Assembly (NCBI GenBank): GCA_003164035.1 | Contig: PLRS01000140.1 | Coordinates: 47,890 to 111,889 of the forward strand | Length of the DNA: 64,000 bases | Source: Bryobacterales bacterium | Lineage (GTDB): Bacteria > Acidobacteriota > Terriglobia > Bryobacterales > Bryobacteraceae | Reading direction: 5' to 3' | Part shown: positions 1-7,723 of the stretch, in pieces | How positions within the stretch are numbered: position 1 is the stretch's first letter | How the letters are laid out: each line of letters starts with the position of its first letter | Made by a program: the position numbers and the translations under genes | The notes under the pieces: generated by a model | Databases searched by the model: none | What the model saw: the letters and a program-made list of their open reading frames with translations, nothing else | Told to the model about the DNA's origin: nothing

Positions 1-17
1 GGGGGGGGGGGGGGGGG
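1..17. other. Poly-G run at the window edge
   Basis: The first 17 bases are all G. They sit at the very end of the window, directly after a short CTTTCGGCC direct repeat at about 20-52. A homopolymer of this length at a sequence end is typical of two-colour sequencing artefacts or an unresolved contig end, so the first bases should not be trusted. Confidence 0.7.
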
Positions 18-794
18 CCTCTTTCGGCCCTCCTTTCGGCCCTTTCGGCCCAGAAGAACCGCGCTCAGTAACGCAGCACCCGCCATAATCAAACTGGACG
101 GTTCCGGCGTTGGCGAATCGGCGCCGCCCAAGTCGTCGATCTGGAAGGCCGAAAGCGTGGCCTGATTCCCGTTTGCTGTCGGGTAGATCAATTCCATGCT
201 CGTCAAGGTGGTGCCGGCCCAAGACGATGGCAGCAGAAAGGTCTGCGCATCCAGCCGGTACTGGGGGTCGCCATCGGTCTCCGAGACTTCGTTGTTCCAC
301 CAATTCACCGCCGTCACGCCCGACCCGGTGCCGGTCAATCCGTCCAGTCCGTTGTTGTTGTCGTGGTAGTCGCGGACCGTCTGGTCTATCGATAGGGTAA
401 ACGTATCCGTGGCGCTGTCGCTATTCGTGAAGACAAGCGTCACCTGGTTGCCCGAACTGCCATCGAACAGGTTGATCAGGGTATTCACCTCCACGTCGCT
501 GCTCAAAGGGTTGGCATCGCCAGTTGAGATCGTCACCGATCCGGGCCAATAGTTGCTGAATTGGGTAACGAAGCCCACCGTCACATTCTCCCCGCCCGGG
601 TCGCTGAATGAAAGGCCGGAGCCGGTGTTTCCGGTTATCGATTCGGAACCCGTGGCCGTGGCGGATGTCCAGGAACTCCAGGGTGTGTAGTAGCTGGAAA
701 GATCCACGTTGAAAACAGTGTCGGCCTTCGCGCGGAAACCGGCCGTAAGACTGAGTATCGCCGCCAGTGTAAAAAATCTAAAGAACCGAGGCAT
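1..794 (-). CDS. PEP-CTERM sorting-signal protein, 3' end cut by window edge
   Basis: The minus-strand frame stays open from an ATG at 794 to the window edge, about 264 codons, with no stop seen. Residues 1-25 form a signal peptide (MPRFFRFFTLAAILSLTAG...). The middle is rich in Ser, Thr, Asn, Asp and Gly with no recognised enzyme motif. Near residues 228-255 there is a PEP-CTERM signal: TPEPSSLIMAG, a hydrophobic helix, and a basic tail beginning LLGRKGRK. Family knowledge: such proteins are exported and handled by an exosortase, usually in exopolysaccharide-producing bacteria. The basic tail runs into short direct repeats (RKGRKEGRK) and then into proline codons from the poly-G run, so the true C-terminus is probably close to position 20-50. 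It is transcribed away from the TolB/TPR gene at 943. Confidence 0.8.
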   Translation of the reverse strand, partial: MPRFFRFFTLAAILSLTAGFRAKADTVFNVDLSSYYTPWSSWTSATATGSESITGNTGSGLSFSDPGGENVTVGFVTQFSNYWPGSVTISTGDANPLSSDVEVNTLINLFDGSSGNQVTLVFTNSDSATDTFTLSIDQTVRDYHDNNNGLDGLTGTGSGVTAVNWWNNEVSETDGDPQYRLDAQTFLLPSSWAGTTLTSMELIYPTANGNQATLSAFQIDDLGGADSPTPEPSSLIMAGAALLSAVLLGRKGRKEGRKRPPPPP

Positions 795-942
795 CGTTAG
801 TTTTGTTCCCCCCTCACGCAGCCTAGCCGCCGGCTTGGCTACGGCGCAACGTTTTTGGGTGCATGCACCCCCGCACCCCTCAATTGGCGGCCTTCTTGTG
901 AGGTTTGCACCACCCGTGATACACTCCCCCCAGAGCATACGC

Positions 943-2808
943 ATGGAGAGTCGCGCTTCCGCCAGCTCCCTTTCACCGGCGAGTCAGCCGTCCGCGAAGC
1001 AAATCCGCGAGCAACTCGCGCGGATTTTGCGAGCGCCCGACTTTGTGGGATATCCCCGAAGTTCGGCCCTTCTCACCCACGTGGTGGAAGAAACTCTCGC
1101 TGGCCGTGGCGCTCAGATCAAAGAAGCCACTCTCGGCGTGGAGGTCTTCGGATGCCCGCCTGGCTATGACTGCAAAGCGGATTCCGTGGTCCGCACGCAA
1201 GCCCGCGGCGTCCGGGCGAAATTAGCCCGGTATTACGCCGGTGAAGGCGGGCGGGATTCGGTGCTGATCGAGATCCCTAAAGGCGCGTATGTCCCCGCAT
1301 TCCGGATTCTCCAGGAGAAGATCGCTCCCGCCGGGCCGCTCTCGCCGAACCGTCACTTCAGCCCGCGCCTCGTTGCCGGGTTGCTGGTACTGGCTGTCGT
1401 GGTCGCCGCCACCCTCACCATTAAGGTTGCTTCAGCATCCCGTCATCCCCACCTTCCGGCCCTGGCCGTCCTCTCTTTTGTGGACCTCAATCCGGATCGC
1501 CGCTTCGACACTCTCGCCTTCGGCATTACAGAGGACCTGCAGCGGGACTTGGCCCGGGTGTCCGCTCTTCGCCTCCACGCTACACCACCCGCCGCCGAAC
1601 TCATCCGCGAACGCTCGGACTATTCCGCGCTCGGTCGCAAACTTGCCGTGGACGCTTTGCTGGAGGGTGAGGTAGCCCCGTCCGGGAATCGCGCGCAGAT
1701 TCGAGTTTCGCTCATTCGGGTTTCCGATAATTCCATTCTTTGGACCGACCATTTTTCCTCCGATCTGCCTGCCGGTCCCATCGAGTGGCAAATTGAACAG
1801 AATGTTGCCAGGGCCCTGGGAGTGAAGCTGCCTCCGGTTCTTTCCGCAAGGCCGGAAAATCCTCAGTCGCACGACCTCTACTTTGCCGCGCGGGCCCTCT
1901 GGGCCACCCGCGAAGCGGAAAAGACACGGCAGGCGATCGGCCTTTTCCAACAGGCTCTCACCATCGATCCCGGCTATGCACTGGCCTACGTCGGTATCGC
2001 CGATGCTTACGGCCTGATGATGGCCCATGGGCAAATCGATTACAGCACGGCGGTGGGCCGCGGAGAGCAGGCCGCGCGCAAGGCCCTCGAACTCGACCCC
2101 TCGCTCGCCGAAGCCCACGCCGCACTCGGCCTGATCGAATCCGCGCGCTGGCAATGGAACGACGCCGCAGCGGAGTATCAGCGGGCCATCGAACTGAACC
2201 CCAGCTATGACCGCGCTTTCGTGCGCGCCGGAGTGAATCGCTTCGTGCTCGGCGATTTTGCATCCGCCGAACGCTTAATGCGCGAGTCCGAACGCCTCAA
2301 CCCCTATAGCGTGTCTCTCCCGTTAATCCGGGCCGAGCTTTATTATTACTGGCGCCGCTACAACGATTCGGAAGAATTGATTCGCGACGTCCAGAAAGCC
2401 GAGCCTCGCAATGGGACCGCCTTTCAGCTTCTGGCTCGCGATTTTCTCGCCCAGCACCAGCCAGTGCCCGCGCTTCAGGCCGCTCAGTCGGCCGCCGCTC
2501 TGTTTCCCGATAACGTCGTGTTAGATGAGGAGCTGGTGCCCTGTCTGAACGCCGCGGGACATTCGGCCGCTGCCGCGGAATTACTCCGCGCGGTGCTGCA
2601 CCCCCATGGTACCGACCCGCCGGACGGCTACGGACTCGCTTTGCTCTATGCCCGCCTGGGCGACAAAGAAAACACGCTCAAACGCCTCCAGGACGCCTGG
2701 GACCAGCATGTGCCGGACCTGCCTTCCATGCGTTGGGATCCCGCCCTCGACGTTGTTCGCGACGATCCGCGTTACCGCGCTCTCATTGCGAAGATATATG
2801 GACCTTAG
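943..2808 (+). CDS. TolB/TPR transmembrane regulator-like protein
   Basis: This encodes 621 residues. Residues about 18-120 match the conserved N-terminal domain of acidobacterial TPR regulators (SSALLTHVVEE, TLGVEVFG, DSVVRTQARGVRAKLARYY, IPKGAYVPAF), thought to be a winged-helix-like DNA-binding module. Residues about 143-163 are a transmembrane helix. Residues about 170-300 resemble the TolB N-terminal/FlgO-like domain (PALAVLSFVDLN, then ALLEGEV and a tryptophan-containing strand). The rest, to the end, is tetratricopeptide repeats. An open frame reaches back to 709 but overlaps the divergent signal-peptide gene. The ATG at 943 starts exactly where the family begins, so I chose it. A paralogue with the same order of domains lies at 52741-54627. 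Function is inferred: membrane-anchored regulator or scaffold with unknown ligand. Confidence 0.85.
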   Translation: MESRASASSLSPASQPSAKQIREQLARILRAPDFVGYPRSSALLTHVVEETLAGRGAQIKEATLGVEVFGCPPGYDCKADSVVRTQARGVRAKLARYYAGEGGRDSVLIEIPKGAYVPAFRILQEKIAPAGPLSPNRHFSPRLVAGLLVLAVVVAATLTIKVASASRHPHLPALAVLSFVDLNPDRRFDTLAFGITEDLQRDLARVSALRLHATPPAAELIRERSDYSALGRKLAVDALLEGEVAPSGNRAQIRVSLIRVSDNSILWTDHFSSDLPAGPIEWQIEQNVARALGVKLPPVLSARPENPQSHDLYFAARALWATREAEKTRQAIGLFQQALTIDPGYALAYVGIADAYGLMMAHGQIDYSTAVGRGEQAARKALELDPSLAEAHAALGLIESARWQWNDAAAEYQRAIELNPSYDRAFVRAGVNRFVLGDFASAERLMRESERLNPYSVSLPLIRAELYYYWRRYNDSEELIRDVQKAEPRNGTAFQLLARDFLAQHQPVPALQAAQSAAALFPDNVVLDEELVPCLNAAGHSAAAAELLRAVLHPHGTDPPDGYGLALLYARLGDKENTLKRLQDAWDQHVPDLPSMRWDPALDVVRDDPRYRALIAKIYGP

Positions 2809-2930
2809 GGACGGCTCACGCCGCAAGATCATATTCTCATCGAAGGAACTCTTGTCTCACGCAAGATGAGCCCTGATTGGTAAGACTCCGGTAAGATTAT
2901 GCCACCGGCGCGACCCGGATGACAGGTCAG

Positions 2931-3941
2931 CTACAGCACCACCTTCTGCCCGCTGCGGCAGGAGCGGTAGATGGCGTCGACTACTTCCAGGGCCTGGTAG
3001 CCTTGCTCGCCGGAAACCCGCGGCTGGCGGTGGTTGGCGATGGCGTCCGCGAAATCCCGGAATTGGCGCTCGAAGGGCTCTAGCGGAATTGCCATGGGGT
3101 CGGAGGCGCCACTGGCCACCGCCTTGGCGACCGGGGCGGGGTCGCCGGAATCGTTTTCGACGTCCCAGGCGGTGAGCTTATCGCCGGTGACCACGGCTGT
3201 GCCCTTGGTGCCGTGGATCTCGACGCGCTCGGGGTAGCCGGGCCAGAAGGCGGTCGCGGCCTGGACCACGCCGGTGGCGCCGCTGGCGTACTTGAGTACC
3301 GCGCTCACTACGTCCTCGGATTCGATTTTGTGCAGCGCGCCCAATTGCCAGAAGGCCGAAACCTCGGCCACCGGGCCGGCCAGCCAGCGCAGAATATCGA
3401 TCTGGTGAATGGCCTGGTTGATGAGGGCGCCCCCGCCTTCGGTTTTCCAGCTTCCCTTGATCGGGCGGGAATAGTACTCGGGCGAGCGATACCACTTGAT
3501 GTAGCAATCGCACTGCAGCAGCTTGCCCAGCCGCCCGGCGGCCAGCGCGCGGGCCAGAAACAGGCTGGCATCGTCGAAACGGTGCTGGCTGACCACCCCC
3601 AGCGGAATATTGCCGGCGCGGGCGGCGTCCAGCATCCGGCGGGCGGTATCGAGATTGGTCGCCATGGGCTTCTGCACCTGCACCGGCTTGCCGGCGCGGG
3701 CGCAGGCTTCGATGGGTTCCAGGCGGAAATCGGGGAAGGTGCAGACATCCACGTAATCCACGGCGGGGTGGTGGCAGACCTCTTCATAGGTTGGCACGAA
3801 CTCGGCGTCCCATTCGGCGGCGAACTTGCGTCCGGCCGGTTCGTACACGTCGGTGCAGACGGCGATCTGGAAGCCGATATTCCGGTAGGCGCGCGCGTGC
3901 ATGCGCGAAATCGCGCCGGTACCGATCATTCCCACTTTCAT
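2931..3941 (-). CDS. Gfo/Idh/MocA family NAD(P)-dependent oxidoreductase
   Basis: This encodes 336 residues, the usual length for the family. Residues 1-25 carry the Rossmann nucleotide-binding turn (GMIGTGAISRMHARAY). Residues 90-94 read QKPMA, the position of the family EKP motif whose lysine (K91) is catalytic. Residues 169-183 read GGGALINQAIHQIDI, with the conserved His179 and Asp182. The second half is the alpha/beta substrate domain. The reaction is oxidation or reduction of a sugar or cyclitol hydroxyl, with substrate not deducible. The start overlaps the stop of the upstream thioesterase gene by four bases (3938-3941), so the two are translationally coupled. The gene is convergent with the TolB/TPR gene. 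Confidence 0.9.
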   Translation of the reverse strand: MKVGMIGTGAISRMHARAYRNIGFQIAVCTDVYEPAGRKFAAEWDAEFVPTYEEVCHHPAVDYVDVCTFPDFRLEPIEACARAGKPVQVQKPMATNLDTARRMLDAARAGNIPLGVVSQHRFDDASLFLARALAAGRLGKLLQCDCYIKWYRSPEYYSRPIKGSWKTEGGGALINQAIHQIDILRWLAGPVAEVSAFWQLGALHKIESEDVVSAVLKYASGATGVVQAATAFWPGYPERVEIHGTKGTAVVTGDKLTAWDVENDSGDPAPVAKAVASGASDPMAIPLEPFERQFRDFADAIANHRQPRVSGEQGYQALEVVDAIYRSCRSGQKVVL

Positions 3942-4360
3942 GGCGTCACCAGTTTCTCGGGCGAAATGCCGAACAGGGGGTAATATTTGTCGGGCAGGCG
4001 GGTGCGCTCCAACTGGCGCGACACGAAAACGTGGCGGGTGGAACCGGTTGCCAGAACGCGGTCGCCGCAGTGGATTTCATAGGCGAAAACGACGAGGCGC
4101 TTGTTGGCGTCTTCCAGCCAGGTCTTGACCGTGATTTCGTCGTCGAAGCGGGCCGGGGCGCGGTAGCGGCAGGCAACATCGGCAACGGCCAGATAAATGC
4201 CGTCGTCTCGCTCCATATCGCGGTAGTTGAAGCCTAGCGATTTGCACAGCTCCACGCGGCCAATTTCCATCCAAACCAGGTAGTTGGCGTAATAAACCAC
4301 GCCCATCTGGTCGGTTTCGGCGTAGCGCACGCGGAAGCGGGTTTCCGAGGGGTCCCTCAT
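3938..4360 (-). CDS. Acyl-CoA thioesterase, YbgC/FadM (4HBT) family
   Basis: This encodes 140 residues forming one hot-dog-fold domain. The active-site segment RYAETDQMGVVYYANY at residues 12-27 contains the catalytic Asp17 followed by the Gly-Val-Val-Tyr turn typical of YbgC-type 4-hydroxybenzoyl-CoA thioesterases. The family hydrolyses short or medium acyl-CoA thioesters in the cytoplasm. It is the first gene of a two-gene unit with the oxidoreductase at 2931-3941, with a four-base ATGA overlap. It is divergent from the molybdopterin synthase fusion at 4443, with only about 80 bases between them to hold both promoters. The substrate is unknown. Confidence 0.9.
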   Translation of the reverse strand: MRDPSETRFRVRYAETDQMGVVYYANYLVWMEIGRVELCKSLGFNYRDMERDDGIYLAVADVACRYRAPARFDDEITVKTWLEDANKRLVVFAYEIHCGDRVLATGSTRHVFVSRQLERTRLPDKYYPLFGISPEKLVTP

Positions 4361-4442
4361 AAGAAGAACTCCGATTGTATCAGCCGCAACGCCGGGCGAA
4401 GCGCAAGCGTCTGTTAGACTTGAAACCGACTACGGAGCCCGA

Positions 4443-5168
4443 GTGCAGGTACGCGTATTGTTTTTCGGCATGTTGAAGGACGTGGTGGGCCGGGTGGAGG
4501 AAGAAGCCCGGATGGGGGAAGGCGCCGACCTGGCCGCGGTGTTTGCCGCCTATGCCGCCCGCTACCCGGCGCTCGCCGCGCTGCGGGGCAGGATCGCCAT
4601 GGCGCGCAATCAGGAGTTTGCCGAACCTTCCACGCGGCTGGAGGAGGGCGATGAGGTCGCCTTCCTGCCGCCGGTGAGCGGGGGATCGGGCGAGGGCGGC
4701 GTTGAAAGCGGGGAAATTCGGGAAGAGGGCGTATATTGCGCCATTGTTCGCCATGCCATCGACGTCAAAAGGCTGGCCGACAGCCTCTTAAATGGCGGGG
4801 AGGGCGCGGTGGTGACCTTCGAAGGCACGGTTCGTAACCACACCCAGGGCCGCTCCACCCGCTGCCTGGATTATGAGGGCTACCCGGCGCTGGCGCTGAA
4901 AACCATGGCGGCCATCGGCCGGGAGCTGGCGGCGCGGCACGCCATCGGCCGGGTAGCCATGGTGCATCGGCTGGGGCGGATTTTGATTGGCGAGACCAGC
5001 GTCGCGGTGATTGTGACGGCGCCCCATCGAAAGCCGGCGTTCGAGGCGGCGCTGGAGGGGATCGATCGCCTGAAGAAGCGGGTGCCGATCTGGAAAAAGG
5101 AACATTTTGCCGACGGCGAAGTCTGGGTGGAAGGGGAGTGGGACGGCGATGTTCCTGTGGTGGAATAG
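4443..5168 (+). CDS. moaX: MoaD-MoaE fusion, molybdopterin synthase
   Basis: This encodes 241 residues. Residues 1-81 are a MoaD/ThiS-type beta-grasp sulfur carrier ending PPVSGG, with the Gly80-Gly81 pair that must carry a thiocarboxylate. Residues about 97-241 are MoaE: GTVRNHTQG at 128-136, VHRLG at 174-178, and the lysine-rich active-site segment LKKRVPIWKKEHF at 210-222. A short Gly/Ser/Glu linker joins them. The two subunits together convert cyclic pyranopterin monophosphate to molybdopterin in the cytoplasm. In this fusion the Gly-Gly is internal. Fused MoaX proteins in mycobacteria are known to be cut after the Gly-Gly to become active, and the same is inferred here. The start is GTG at 4443. 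Confidence 0.92.
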   Translation: MQVRVLFFGMLKDVVGRVEEEARMGEGADLAAVFAAYAARYPALAALRGRIAMARNQEFAEPSTRLEEGDEVAFLPPVSGGSGEGGVESGEIREEGVYCAIVRHAIDVKRLADSLLNGGEGAVVTFEGTVRNHTQGRSTRCLDYEGYPALALKTMAAIGRELAARHAIGRVAMVHRLGRILIGETSVAVIVTAPHRKPAFEAALEGIDRLKKRVPIWKKEHFADGEVWVEGEWDGDVPVVE

Positions 5169-6411
5169 GTTGCATGAGTGGTGGGGCGGACCCCCTGGTC
5201 CGCGCGGGTCCCCCTGGACCCGCTCTTCGCCCGAACAATCGAGCCCTTCCCGGGATATTGGAGGCGGTACGTGGCGCGGCCACTCGTGGCTGCAGCGCCG
5301 AGATTCGTCTCGGCGCTTCCTCGACCAGGTTGAGGGTTCGGCTTTCGGCGATCCACTCGGCGCCAGCAATTTCGCCTGTGGTCGAACGTATGGAACTGTC
5401 GAGGAAGCGCCGAGACGAATCTCGGCGCTGCAGGCGGAGCGCCCGCGCCACGAAAGCCGGTGGTGCCAGCTTGCCGCTGGGTTCTTAGCGGTGGCCTTGG
5501 CCGCGGGCGCCCAAACCGTGTTTCGCGCCGACGTCAGCCTGGTGCGCGTCACCGCAACCGCGCGCAACCGCGCCGGGCAACTGGTGGGCACGCTGGCCAA
5601 GGAGGATTTCGAGATTTTCGACAACGGGGTGCGCCAGGAGATCGCCGTCTTCGAGCGCCGCACCGAGCAGCCGCTTTCGGTGGCGCTGTTGATCGACGTG
5701 AGCGGATCGACGGCCAAGGACATCAAGTACGAGACCGACGCCGCCGCCAAGTTCCTGCGCGCCCTGCTGCGGGAAGGCAACCCGGAGGACCGGGTGGCGC
5801 TTTACAGTTTCGACGACAGCGTCAGGCTGATACAGGACTTCACTCACAATTACAACCTGCTGGAAACGCAATTGAGGAAAGTCCACGGCTCGGCGGGTAC
5901 TTCTTTATACGATGCCATCTGGCTGGCGGCCACCGAGGGGCTGGAGGCGCGGGAGGGCCGCAAAGCGATGGTGGTGGTTAGCGACGGTGGAGAAACCACC
6001 AGCGTCAAGAACACCCACCAGGCGCTGGAGGCGGTGCAAATGGCCGATACGAGCATGTATCCGGTGGTGGACGTGCCCATCACCAGCGATGCCGGGCGCA
6101 ACGTCGGCGGAGAAAACGCCCTCACTTTTATGGCCCAGGGGACGGGTGGGCGGACCTTTCTGCCGGCCACGGCGGCGGAGTTGGACCGCGCCTTCACTTC
6201 CATTGTCAATGACCTGCGTACGTCTTATCTGTTGGGTTATTATCCCCACGGCGTCCCGTTGACCAAGGAGCGTTTTCACAAGCTGGAGCTGCGCGCCAGG
6301 GTTCCGGGATTGCAGGTATCGGCGCGTAACGGCTATTATGGGGATGCGATTGGCGGTACGGGTTCCGGGGGCGCTCGCGTGTCCACGGAACCACTGGTGA
6401 AGAAAAAATAG
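5149..6411 (+). CDS. VWA-domain secreted protein (start uncertain)
   Basis: The convincing protein begins near 5464 with a hydrophobic export segment (LAAGFLAVALAAGAQ), then a strand-rich region (FRADVSLVRVTATARN, DFEIFDNGV) and a von Willebrand factor A domain with the MIDAS motif LLIDVSGST and later GTSLYDAIW. It ends with the sequence type TSYLLGYYP typical of acidobacterial Ca-activated-channel/VWFA proteins. There is no ATG, GTG or TTG in frame between 5152 and the export segment. The nearest usable start is ATG 5149 (another at 5107), and the leader then runs through two repeat elements (5181-5244 and 5290-5433). So the original start was probably lost or displaced by repeat insertion. 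It overlaps the following Hfq-like gene start by one base. Confidence 0.75.
   Translation: MFLWWNRLHEWWGGPPGPRGSPWTRSSPEQSSPSRDIGGGTWRGHSWLQRRDSSRRFLDQVEGSAFGDPLGASNFACGRTYGTVEEAPRRISALQAERPRHESRWCQLAAGFLAVALAAGAQTVFRADVSLVRVTATARNRAGQLVGTLAKEDFEIFDNGVRQEIAVFERRTEQPLSVALLIDVSGSTAKDIKYETDAAAKFLRALLREGNPEDRVALYSFDDSVRLIQDFTHNYNLLETQLRKVHGSAGTSLYDAIWLAATEGLEAREGRKAMVVVSDGGETTSVKNTHQALEAVQMADTSMYPVVDVPITSDAGRNVGGENALTFMAQGTGGRTFLPATAAELDRAFTSIVNDLRTSYLLGYYPHGVPLTKERFHKLELRARVPGLQVSARNGYYGDAIGGTGSGGARVSTEPLVKKK
5181..5244. repeat. Dispersed repeat, copy 1 (second copy at 54636)
   Basis: The stretch reads GGCGGACCCCCTGG, then CCCCTGGACCCGCTCTTCGC and CCGAACAATC. A very similar stretch occurs at 54636-54700 after another gene. 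The left part is itself palindromic (GGACCCCCTGGTCC). It is an intergenic repeat of unknown origin that here extends the open frame of the VWA gene. Confidence 0.6.
5290..5433. repeat. Perfect 36-bp inverted repeat with TTCG hairpins (REPIN-like)
   Basis: Arms 5290-5325 and 5398-5433 are perfect reverse complements, separated by 72 bases. Each arm contains its own hairpin, CGCCGAGA-TTCG-TCTCGGCG, with a TTCG loop. Two opposed hairpins in one unit is the architecture of REPIN/BIME elements. It lies in the leader of the VWA gene and its sequence is translated in frame if the 5149 start is used. Confidence 0.85.
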
Positions 6412-6659
6412 TGGGAGAATTCGCTACGGCACAAGGTGGAAAAAGCAGCCGCGCCCCGGAACAGACGTTGGAGGAAATCAAATACCTCAAGCGGCTGACC
6501 GAGACCGCGACCCCGGTACGGGTGAAACTGAACGGCGGCGCCGAAGTGGTGGGGGTGATCGAATACTACGACCATTCCTTCATCCGGATCACCCGCCATG
6601 GTGAACCCAACCTGTTCATTTTCAAGCACGATATCAAGTACCTCATGGAGGAGAGTTAG
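6411..6659 (+). CDS. Hfq-like Sm-fold RNA-binding protein
   Basis: This encodes 82 residues starting at a GTG that shares one base with the preceding stop (TAGTG). Residues about 20-80 have the Sm/Hfq layout: an N-terminal helix (LEEIKYLKRL), a strand set with VRVKLNGGAEVVGVIEYYD at about 36-54 in place of the Hfq Sm1 motif, and FIFKHDIKYL at about 69-78, whose Lys-His pair aligns with the Hfq Sm2 YKH motif. Classical Hfq residues such as the QIESFDQF segment are replaced, so it is a divergent member. Hfq proteins are hexameric RNA chaperones for small RNA pairing. The neighbours (VWA protein, inositol monophosphatase) do not explain its role. Confidence 0.7.
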   Translation: MGEFATAQGGKSSRAPEQTLEEIKYLKRLTETATPVRVKLNGGAEVVGVIEYYDHSFIRITRHGEPNLFIFKHDIKYLMEES

Positions 6660-6670
6660 TCTCCTCCGCC

Positions 6671-7477
6671 ATGAGCTACCTGGAAACGGCGGTAGAGATC
6701 GCGCGCGAAGCGGGCGGGCTGGTGTCGCGCTACCTGGAGCGCCGCATCGGCTACCAGACCAAGGGTGAGTTCGACCTGGTGACCGAAGCCGATCGGGCCA
6801 GCGAAAAATTGGTCGTCGAGCGGCTGCGGTCGCATTTTCCCACCCACAACATCGTGGCCGAGGAAGGCGGCGGACACCAGAGCGCTTCCGAATACCGCTG
6901 GTTCGTGGACCCGCTGGACGGCACCACCAACTTCGCTCACGGCTTTCCCTATTTCAATGTGACGCTGGGGCTGGAGCGGGCCGGGGAAATCGTGGCGGGG
7001 GTGGTGTTCGATCCCACCCGCGACGAGCTGTTCACCGCCGAGCGCGGCGCCGGCGCTTATCTGAACAATCGGCGGATTCATGTTTCGACCGTGGCCAGGC
7101 TGGCCGATAGCCTGGGATCCACCGGCTTTCCCAGCCGCAAGCGCCACCACAACGTCAACATCCATTTCTATTACCAACTGGCGATGGCTTCGCACGGCGT
7201 GCGGCGCACCGGCTCGGCCGCTATCGACCTGGCCTACGTGGCCTGCGGCCGCCTGGACCTCTACTGGGAATTCGGATTGAAGCCCTGGGACTGGGCCGCC
7301 GGCTCGCTGCTGGTGGAAGAGGCCGGCGGGCGCGTATCCGATATGCGCGGCGCCACCCACAGCGTCACCGAATCCGACCACATACTGGCCGATAACGGCG
7401 CGTTGCACGCCGAAACCCTGGCCGCGTTCGCCGAGATCTTCGCCGGCAAGCTGCGCATCCCGCTGCCGGAAATTTAG
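6671..7477 (+). CDS. suhB: Inositol monophosphatase family protein
   Basis: This encodes 268 residues, a typical family length. Metal and phosphate ligands are all present: Glu64-Glu65 (AEEGGG), the motif DPLDGTTN at 80-87, and PWDWAAGSLLVEEAGG at 205-220 with Asp207. The enzyme hydrolyses inositol-1-phosphate or related sugar phosphates with Mg2+ in the cytoplasm. SuhB members also affect rRNA transcription in some bacteria, which cannot be judged here. It starts 11 bases after the Hfq-like gene and is probably cotranscribed. The symbol is given by family resemblance, not by proof of orthology. Confidence 0.88.
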   Translation: MSYLETAVEIAREAGGLVSRYLERRIGYQTKGEFDLVTEADRASEKLVVERLRSHFPTHNIVAEEGGGHQSASEYRWFVDPLDGTTNFAHGFPYFNVTLGLERAGEIVAGVVFDPTRDELFTAERGAGAYLNNRRIHVSTVARLADSLGSTGFPSRKRHHNVNIHFYYQLAMASHGVRRTGSAAIDLAYVACGRLDLYWEFGLKPWDWAAGSLLVEEAGGRVSDMRGATHSVTESDHILADNGALHAETLAAFAEIFAGKLRIPLPEI

Positions 7478-7483
7478 GCAAGT

Positions 7484-7723
7484 TCAGGATTGCTCGTAGG
7501 CGCGCAAAAAGTCGTCGCGGGCGATGCCGGCCTGCGTCAGGACGGTTCTCAAAGTCGAAGCCTTGATGGTCTGGTGGCTCGGCAGCGTCAGACAGTCGGA
7601 ACCTCCCGTCTGGCTCGGACGCCGCATGGCAATATGCTCCGCTTCGCGCACCAATTCGAATCCGAGCGCGCGGAACGCGGCGACTACTCTCGATCTTGGA
7701 GCGTCGATCGGAAACTTGGCCAT
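7484..7723 (-). CDS. hicA: HicA-family mRNA interferase toxin
   Basis: This encodes 79 residues with the double-stranded RNA-binding-like HicA fold: a start like SRVVAAFRALGFELVRE, then HIAMRRP, and the catalytic-histidine segment LTLPSHQTIKASTLRTVLTQ with His50. HicA toxins cleave mRNA and tmRNA in the cytoplasm. The ATG at 7723 shares one base with the stop codon of the upstream hicB, so the two are coupled. The gene is convergent with the phosphatase gene, only six bases away. It is intact. Confidence 0.9.
   Translation of the reverse strand: MAKFPIDAPRSRVVAAFRALGFELVREAEHIAMRRPSQTGGSDCLTLPSHQTIKASTLRTVLTQAGIARDDFLRAYEQS

Noticed and set aside
709-942. Upstream extension of the TolB/TPR gene to 709
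   Set aside because: It overlaps the signal peptide region of the divergent PEP-CTERM gene and adds residues not present in the family.
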